10,334 nt of DNA, taken from Actinomycetes bacterium (GTDB taxonomy: Bacteria; Actinomycetota; Acidimicrobiia; Acidimicrobiales; Palsa-688). Position 1 is the stretch's first letter. Each line of letters starts with the position of its first letter. A program made the translations under genes and the position numbers. Below, one piece after another: positions 5,793-10,334 of this stretch. Location of the stretch: positions 1 to 10,334 of the forward strand of contig JAKBBA010000111.1 in the NCBI GenBank assembly GCA_021808665.1, in the 5' to 3' direction. Under the pieces are notes generated by a model. It had not been told where the DNA came from and did no database searches. It was given only the letters and a program-made list of their open reading frames with translations.

Positions 5793-6187
5793 CCTACGAC
5801 CAGGTCCGAGCCGGTCTGCCCTGCCCCGGCTGCGGTCGGCCGTGGGTAGGACCCCAAGACGCGATCGATACCGACGACGAACTGTGGCGGGCACAACACG
5901 GCGCGTGCCACGCCGGACGCAACGGTTACACGGACGCACCGCTGCACTGCATGCGCTGCTGTGGGACGCCACCCGCCAGTCCCGAGCAGCTGGCAATAGT
6001 CGCCCGATTCATCCAGCAGGTCGCCGCCCGTCAAGAGCGCGACAGGCGACTGGCAGCAGCAACGTCCCCCGAGGCTGAGCGCCGCCAACAAGAGCAACAA
6101 GCGCTCAAGCGAGCCAACCGGATCAAAAAGCTAGAGGCCGAACTACAACGCCTACGAGACGAGGAGACCGGCCACGAGGACGGGTAG
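5765..6187 (+). CDS. Unknown Cys-rich, coiled-coil protein, probable zinc finger
   Basis: The protein is 140 aa from ATG 5765; ATG 5774 is an alternative, and neither has a clear Shine-Dalgarno sequence. Residues 20-66 look like a zinc-binding module: CPGC (C20, C23), then H45, C48, H49, and HCMRCC (H61, C62, C65, C66). Residues about 85-138 are charged and helical, as in QERDRRLAAATSPEAERRQQ and KKLEAELQRLRDEE, and probably form a coiled coil for self-assembly or partner binding. The frame stays open far upstream (to 5477) inside the preceding gene, but that part is a shadow. Overlap with the upstream gene suggests reinitiation and a shared role. No family is recognised; a DNA- or protein-binding adaptor is a guess. 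Confidence 0.7.
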   Translation: MPSMPYQLLTYDQVRAGLPCPGCGRPWVGPQDAIDTDDELWRAQHGACHAGRNGYTDAPLHCMRCCGTPPASPEQLAIVARFIQQVAARQERDRRLAAATSPEAERRQQEQQALKRANRIKKLEAELQRLRDEETGHEDG

Positions 6188-6212
6188 TCAGGCTGCGGTG
6201 ATCAGAAGGAAC

Positions 6213-6240
6213 TTTCGATTTTTTCGATTTGTGGTATCCT
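6213..6240 (+). promoter_or_regulatory. PIN/HTH module promoter with tandem 9-bp repeat
   Basis: TTTCGATTT is perfectly tandemly repeated at 6213-6221 and 6222-6230. It sits directly before a TATCCT -10 box (6235-6240), where it covers the -35 and spacer positions. Six bases separate the -10 box from ATG 6247, so a leaderless transcript is likely. The tandem sites, about one helical turn apart, are plausible binding sites for the HTH protein encoded next. Confidence 0.55.
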
Positions 6241-6246
6241 AAGGAC

Positions 6247-6801
6247 ATGACCCCGGCCAGCCAACCCAGCAGCCGAACTCCAGCCGTCACCGTCGGGCAC
6301 GGCCGCGACGAGGACGTCGTCTTCCCTCCCGACGATCTCGCCCAGCTCCTCGACCTGGCCCGCTTCGTCGAGGGCCACACCGATCCCGGCCTGCTTCTCG
6401 GTCCCGACGGCGAGCAAGTCCCCCTCCCTGCCGAGGTCTACCGCGTCCTGCGCCAAGTAGTCGACGTCATGCGCCAAGGCAAAGCCACCCTTGTCGCCCC
6501 CCAAGGACTGCTCCTGACCACCCAGGAGGCGGCCGACTTCTTAGGAGTGAGCCGCCCGACCCTGGTCAAACTTCTCGAAGACGGCGCCATCACCTTCGAG
6601 AAGCCCAACCGTCACCGCCGGGTCCGGCTCCAAGACCTCATCGACTTCCAGGAGCGCCGACGGGCCGAGCGTCGAGCCGCACTGAACCAGCTGACCGAGG
6701 AAGCCGGCGAGCTCGGCCTCTACGACGGCATACCAGCCGACTACGCCTCTGCCCTCAAGTCGGCTCGCCATCGCCGAGCCCAACCCGACACGAACGCGTG
6801 A
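6247..6801 (+). CDS. Excisionase-like HTH antitoxin partner of PIN toxin
   Basis: This 184-aa protein has a winged-helix excisionase/MerR-type DNA-binding domain (HTH_17) at about residues 89-134: LTTQEAADFLGVSRPTLVKL, then LEDGAITFEKPNRHRRVRLQ, then DLIDF. The residues before it (about 24-80) are helical and precede QGLLLTT, as in other antitoxins of this type. The C-terminal helical tail (ERRRAERRAALNQLTEEAGE, about 136-155) probably wraps the PIN toxin. Xis-like HTH proteins directly upstream of PIN-domain genes are a known toxin-antitoxin arrangement in actinobacteria; the antitoxin role is therefore inferred from context. ATG 6247 is chosen because a -10 box ends six bases before it; an upstream TTG (6229) would lie in the promoter. 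The stop is four bases before the toxin ATG. Confidence 0.85.
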   Translation: MTPASQPSSRTPAVTVGHGRDEDVVFPPDDLAQLLDLARFVEGHTDPGLLLGPDGEQVPLPAEVYRVLRQVVDVMRQGKATLVAPQGLLLTTQEAADFLGVSRPTLVKLLEDGAITFEKPNRHRRVRLQDLIDFQERRRAERRAALNQLTEEAGELGLYDGIPADYASALKSARHRRAQPDTNA

Positions 6802-6805
6802 CCGC

Positions 6806-7366
6806 ATGGCTCGCTACGCGGTGGTCCTCGACGCGTGCGTCCTGGTACCCGTCGCGCTCGCCGACACGCTGCTACGCATCGCCGAACGCGACCTCTACCG
6901 ACCGTTATGGTCCGCCCGGATCGTCGCCGAGGCGATCGATGCCGTCGTAGAGATCCACCCCGACATCCCACCCGAACAGGTCCAGCGGCGATTCACCGCA
7001 ATGGACCACGCCTTCGAGGACGCCCGCGTCGACGGATGGGAAAACCTGGAGGCGACGGTGACCCTCCGCGACCCCGACGACCGCCACGTAGTTGCCGCCG
7101 CCGTGCGCGGTCGAGCCGATGCCATCGTCACCGCCAACGTCCGCGACTATCCGCCGGAGATTCTCGGACCGCTCCAGATCGAGGTCATTCACCCCGACGA
7201 CTTCCTCCTCGACCAGCTCGACCTCGCGCCCCGGGTCGTGCTCGACGTCCTACGAGAACAAGCCAACCACACCCGACAACCAGCCCTCACGCCCATCGAC
7301 CTCATCGCTCGACTCGCCCGAACAGGCGTACCAGGGTTCGCAGACGAAGCCGGACGACTGATCTGA
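6806..7366 (+). CDS. PIN-domain ribonuclease toxin (VapC-like)
   Basis: The protein has 186 aa; residues 1-130 form a PIN domain, a Mg-dependent RNase fold. All acidic active-site positions are visible: D9 (YAVVLDACVLVP), E42 (SARIVAEAID), D92 (LRDPDDRHVVAAA) and D114 with N111 (AIVTANVRDYP). It should therefore be catalytically competent, cutting RNA, often tRNA or rRNA in relatives. It is longer than classic VapC toxins (about 130 aa): the extra C-terminal helical segment, about 136-186, contains LDQLDLAPRVVLDVLREQAN and a tail of unknown role. It follows the HTH antitoxin by four bases and must be co-transcribed with it. An arginine-rich frame over the same bases is a shadow. Confidence 0.9.
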   Translation: MARYAVVLDACVLVPVALADTLLRIAERDLYRPLWSARIVAEAIDAVVEIHPDIPPEQVQRRFTAMDHAFEDARVDGWENLEATVTLRDPDDRHVVAAAVRGRADAIVTANVRDYPPEILGPLQIEVIHPDDFLLDQLDLAPRVVLDVLREQANHTRQPALTPIDLIARLARTGVPGFADEAGRLI

Positions 7367-7458
7367 GATGAAGACTCTTCCTTCGCCGGCCCCCTCCACC
7401 CCTCCTCAGCGACCCGGCTCGAGGTCGCTCCCAGAAGACTTCAACCCATCTACTTCAA
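7367..7458. promoter_or_regulatory. Gap before the large ORF: hairpin and promoter-proximal repeats
   Basis: The 92-bp gap contains several symmetrical elements. GAAGA-C-TCTTC (7370-7380) is an 11-bp palindrome just after the PIN stop. AGCGACC (7408-7414) and GGTCGCT (7423-7429) form a perfect 7-bp stem with an 8-base loop and could act as a terminator, though no T-tract follows. ACTTCAA occurs at 7438-7444 and 7452-7458. ACCCAT (7444-7449) pairs with ATGGGT (7459-7464), which includes the start codon of the next gene. No standard Shine-Dalgarno sequence is visible. Confidence 0.4.
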
Positions 7459-10334
7459 ATGGGTAGAGCGAGCCGACAGAAGAAAGAACGACGCGCGGCC
7501 AGAGAGCGCGACCCGCTTCGTTCCGCTCTGCGCAACTTTGACCGAGACAGCATCCTCACGCTCGTCGGCGCTGCCCTCTGCTCCCCCACTGCCGCCCATC
7601 AGGTGGCGGCCCTCAACAACATCCGTTCGCTGGTCCTGTCGAGCGCTGCGGGCAGGGGCAAGCAACGGGCAACCTCAGCACAGCTACCGATCTTCGTTGC
7701 AGCGGCGCACCGCTCGGAGCCTCACCTCATCTCGCTCACCGATTCCATACCCAAGGATCCTCGTCCCTCCGTCATGTTCCGACACCATGACCACCTCTTC
7801 CGGGTGCATCCCGAAGACATGGAGCGACCGATTGCTGTCCTCGCCAAGGCCGAATTCATCGCTGAGACCATCGACCCGGTCCTGATCGAAACCATTGGTT
7901 TCGGACTTTCCGACTACCTGGACGTCGCTCTCACTTATATGGACTGCTCAGTACGTGAATTAGCGCTCGCCTGGTCCGACGGGCCTCCAAACGACCCGCG
8001 CGACCTCGGTCGAGTAACCGAGGAAGAACTTGCCGCCTATCGAGCTCTTCCGGCGCCAGAGGAACTCATCGACGAATGTCCTCAACCTGGCCGAGCGCAG
8101 CTTGCTTTGGAATGGGCTACCCGGCCGGCTACCGACGTTGCCGACCTCACCACTGATCCGCTGTACCTTTTCGGGGCGGCCCTGGCGATCCGGACCAGCG
8201 ATGGGTCGATCGTTCCTGAGGCACCGTCACAGTGCTGCGCCGCGGTGGACCATGCCAGTTTGGAACTCGCGAGGATTGCTGTGGCTGCTCGCCCCGAGCT
8301 GGAGGACGAATTCTTTTCTGCTGCCTGCAACATCGTCGCTCGCCGCCTCCGGCGACTGAGCTTTCCCATGCGACCACAAGTCCTCGGACCGGGGACGGCT
8401 AGGGCCACCATCCTCATGAGCGTTGCAGAGAAGACCTTCGTGGCAGTGGAAGTCGTCCCTTCGCTCAACGCGACGAGAACCAATCTCTCCCGACCGGCCC
8501 GCCGCCTCGAGCAACTGCAACCAGGTCAGCAGGTGACCAGTCGCGGGATACCGTTCGCCATTCCACAAGATGCTCGCATCGCTCGCCTTATCGTCGGCGT
8601 GTCTCCGACCCACTCGATCATTCCTAGCGGTCACGGCGTCGCTGGGATGTCCCTAGAGGATCTCGATTGGATCACCGCCGAGCTAGCTGACGATCCTGAC
8701 GACTTCTGGTGGTTCGTTCGGGATCTTGCCGATCCACCCGGAATCGGCCAACTCATGGGTTTCGAGACCATAAACGTGTTCGAGCACTGGCGACAGAACC
8801 GAAGTCTGCTCACCGCGGGCGTACAACACGACCTTGTCATGATCGAACCACACCAGGGCGACGCAGAATATTGGCAGGCGGCTCGGAGACTTCCGATCGA
8901 AGAGGCGCTGCTCGCCTGTGGCCTTCCCGCTATCCGCCACTACGACCTTTTCGAGACGCTTGGGGAAGATGTACTTCTCTACGATCGGCAAGGCGATATC
9001 GGGGTTCGCGTCCTCGCCGGCGAGATTCCTATATGTGTTCGACTTCAGATGGCGAAATATCCCGGCGGGCTCGGTCTCTTCGTCGACAACGTCTCTGGCG
9101 GTATCAGCTGGAAACTCGAACACCTACCCGCCCTGGACTGGCTATCCCGCCGCGGGGTCAGTGGACTGTTGATAACCCTCGGATGGACCGACGACGCTGC
9201 CCTGACCGGGCAGGTCGACGCGCCGGGCCAGCTCACGATCGGGCTATCAGAAGGGTCCTACGAGCTCTGTCAACAAGACAGCGTTGCCTTCGAGCAGGCC
9301 CTCGGCCAGACCATCGCCGAGTCTCTTGCCGCAATGCTCGACGTATCCGCGACCGACTCCGACCCGACAACCTTCCTTTCCGACTGGATGGCCGTCAGTC
9401 CCGGCATACGAATGGATGCCTACTCCATACCGCAAGTAGAGACGACTCCGCCGGGGCCTGAAAGTATCAGTCGCCCGGCAATGCGGTCCTACGAACACGA
9501 GTTGAATCAGCGGCTCGCTCAGGCCGCAGTGGCAACTGGCACCCTCACCAACACTGACGCCCGGGACCTCGAGTCACAGACCGTCGCACCGATCCTCCTG
9601 TCAATGCTGCAGGACGCCATGGCCCGCTTCGACCCTACGGCGCTCCTACAGCTCGCTCTGCGCCAGTACGACTTGGCGCACTCGGCACGGATCAGGAAGG
9701 AGCGGAGCGTCAGCTTCACTCAACGATTCCCGGTCTACGCCATCGACCCCGCCGAGGCGACCAAAGATCTCGTCGAAGAATCCCAACAGCTCACCCGAGC
9801 GCAGGCGATCGTCATCGAGGAACTGCTCAGGCAGCCATCGACCGGAACTCAAATACCCGATCGGATCGAGTGGACGGAACTCCTAGCCCTCGCCCAACTG
9901 CTCTTCGACTCGCAAATGCGCAGCGAGACGATCCACGTTGGTCTCACCCCCATGGAAATCGTGATCACCGACGCCTACGAAATTGAGTTCAACCGGGCCG
10001 AGGGGCAGGGAAAGTGTGACATGGCGGCGTTCGACCGCGCCTACCTCGAAGCCACTCAGATCGGGCCGCGACTTCCGCTGGAGCCCGGTGCGGACTCCGA
10101 ACGTCGCAGCCCTGGGGAGCTGATTGACGCAAAGGTGGATGAGGCGCTGGTGGCAACGCTGGGCTTTCGTCTCCTTACCTTGACGAGTGTCCTCGGAGCT
10201 CTGATGCGTTGGCCGGCAGCGTCCACGGAACCCCCCGACTGGCCGACCGTTGAGGAGATCGTCACCTTCTGCGCCGAGATGATCATTGACGGTGAACCAG
10301 ACGAGATTCGGGCGGCGCTGCGTCGGCTCATGCT
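7459..10334 (+). CDS. Very large unknown protein, at least 958 aa, 3' end outside window
   Basis: I read this frame codon by codon from 7459 to the window end and found no stop. The previous in-frame stop is TGA 7369-7371, and ATG 7459 is the only good start after it. I do not recognise the protein. The N-terminus is very basic (RASRQKKERRAARERD, residues 3-18). The body looks soluble, mixed alpha/beta, with no signal peptide, membrane segment or obvious P-loop. Residues about 805-915 (W-T-E-L-L-A-L-A-Q-L-L, then HVGLTPMEI, then LIDAKVDEALVATLGFRLLT) recall helical regions of large uncharacterised actinobacterial proteins that end in a nuclease-like domain. That is memory without a search, and the end is not visible. 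GC looks lower than in the PIN gene (one line, 8941-9000, is 50%). It may be separately transcribed or follow the PIN pair; a defence role is only a guess. Confidence 0.8.
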   Translation, partial: MGRASRQKKERRAARERDPLRSALRNFDRDSILTLVGAALCSPTAAHQVAALNNIRSLVLSSAAGRGKQRATSAQLPIFVAAAHRSEPHLISLTDSIPKDPRPSVMFRHHDHLFRVHPEDMERPIAVLAKAEFIAETIDPVLIETIGFGLSDYLDVALTYMDCSVRELALAWSDGPPNDPRDLGRVTEEELAAYRALPAPEELIDECPQPGRAQLALEWATRPATDVADLTTDPLYLFGAALAIRTSDGSIVPEAPSQCCAAVDHASLELARIAVAARPELEDEFFSAACNIVARRLRRLSFPMRPQVLGPGTARATILMSVAEKTFVAVEVVPSLNATRTNLSRPARRLEQLQPGQQVTSRGIPFAIPQDARIARLIVGVSPTHSIIPSGHGVAGMSLEDLDWITAELADDPDDFWWFVRDLADPPGIGQLMGFETINVFEHWRQNRSLLTAGVQHDLVMIEPHQGDAEYWQAARRLPIEEALLACGLPAIRHYDLFETLGEDVLLYDRQGDIGVRVLAGEIPICVRLQMAKYPGGLGLFVDNVSGGISWKLEHLPALDWLSRRGVSGLLITLGWTDDAALTGQVDAPGQLTIGLSEGSYELCQQDSVAFEQALGQTIAESLAAMLDVSATDSDPTTFLSDWMAVSPGIRMDAYSIPQVETTPPGPESISRPAMRSYEHELNQRLAQAAVATGTLTNTDARDLESQTVAPILLSMLQDAMARFDPTALLQLALRQYDLAHSARIRKERSVSFTQRFPVYAIDPAEATKDLVEESQQLTRAQAIVIEELLRQPSTGTQIPDRIEWTELLALAQLLFDSQMRSETIHVGLTPMEIVITDAYEIEFNRAEGQGKCDMAAFDRAYLEATQIGPRLPLEPGADSERRSPGELIDAKVDEALVATLGFRLLTLTSVLGALMRWPAASTEPPDWPTVEEIVTFCAEMIIDGEPDEIRAALRRLM

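Noticed and set aside
5477..6187. Cys-rich protein starting at 5477 (236 aa).
   Set aside because: The extra 96 residues lie out of frame inside the 5268-5792 gene and look like shadow composition; the 5765 start is preferred.
6835..7371. Plus-strand 178-aa frame over the PIN gene.
   Set aside because: It is an extreme Arg/Pro/Thr shadow; the overlapping frame has the full PIN active site.
8683..9461. Minus-strand 146-aa frame (8683-9123) and plus-strand 250-aa frame (8709-9461).
   Set aside because: Both lie within the 958-codon frame, which is uninterrupted and has better composition.

Overview
The window is GC-rich DNA (roughly 60-68% by eye). Its codon use, its gene families and several apparently leaderless promoters fit a high-GC actinobacterium, possibly an acidimicrobial or other environmental lineage. 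There are no rRNA or tRNA genes, no CRISPR array and no housekeeping genes. It reads as an accessory region with two different halves.

Left half (about 1-4650) is a patchwork of small adaptive genes and broken remnants. Bases 1-556 hold no convincing gene. A HigBA-like toxin-antitoxin pair follows on the minus strand (557-1175). Its Gp49-family toxin carries an apparent one-base frameshift close to the start, while the HTH antitoxin is intact. Next is a divergent pair: a TetR/AcrR regulator (plus, 2301-2951) facing a RibD/dihydrofolate-reductase-like reductase (minus, 1634-2215). They share an 85-bp region with operator-like palindromes. A truncated SMP-30/gluconolactonase N-terminus is coupled to the reductase by an ATGA overlap. 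Two fragments then abut: the C-terminus of an ECF42/SigJ-type sigma factor (minus) and the C-terminus of an integrase-core transposase (plus). A DUF5946 protein (4132-4623, minus) closes this half.

Centre (4624-5267) is a gene-free stretch of about 640 bp. It has a cluster of GTAGGGC repeats in both orientations, an exact 19-bp direct repeat, a consensus DnaA box, a small AT-rich patch and several palindromes. It looks like a replication or control region of a mobile element, but this is inference.

Right half (5268 to the end) is compact and entirely on the plus strand. Two overlapping unknown genes come first, the second a Cys-rich protein with a coiled coil. They are followed by a toxin-antitoxin pair made of an excisionase-like HTH protein and a PIN-domain nuclease (6247-7366). 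Last is a very large unrecognised ORF, at least 958 codons, that runs off the right edge. The -10-like boxes before the 1175, 5268 and 6247 starts lie only 6-8 nt from the start codon, and each is next to or overlaps a repeat or palindrome, which suggests autoregulated leaderless transcripts. The large ORF, with its PIN/HTH neighbour and the two small unknown genes behind an origin-like region, is the best candidate here for something undescribed.
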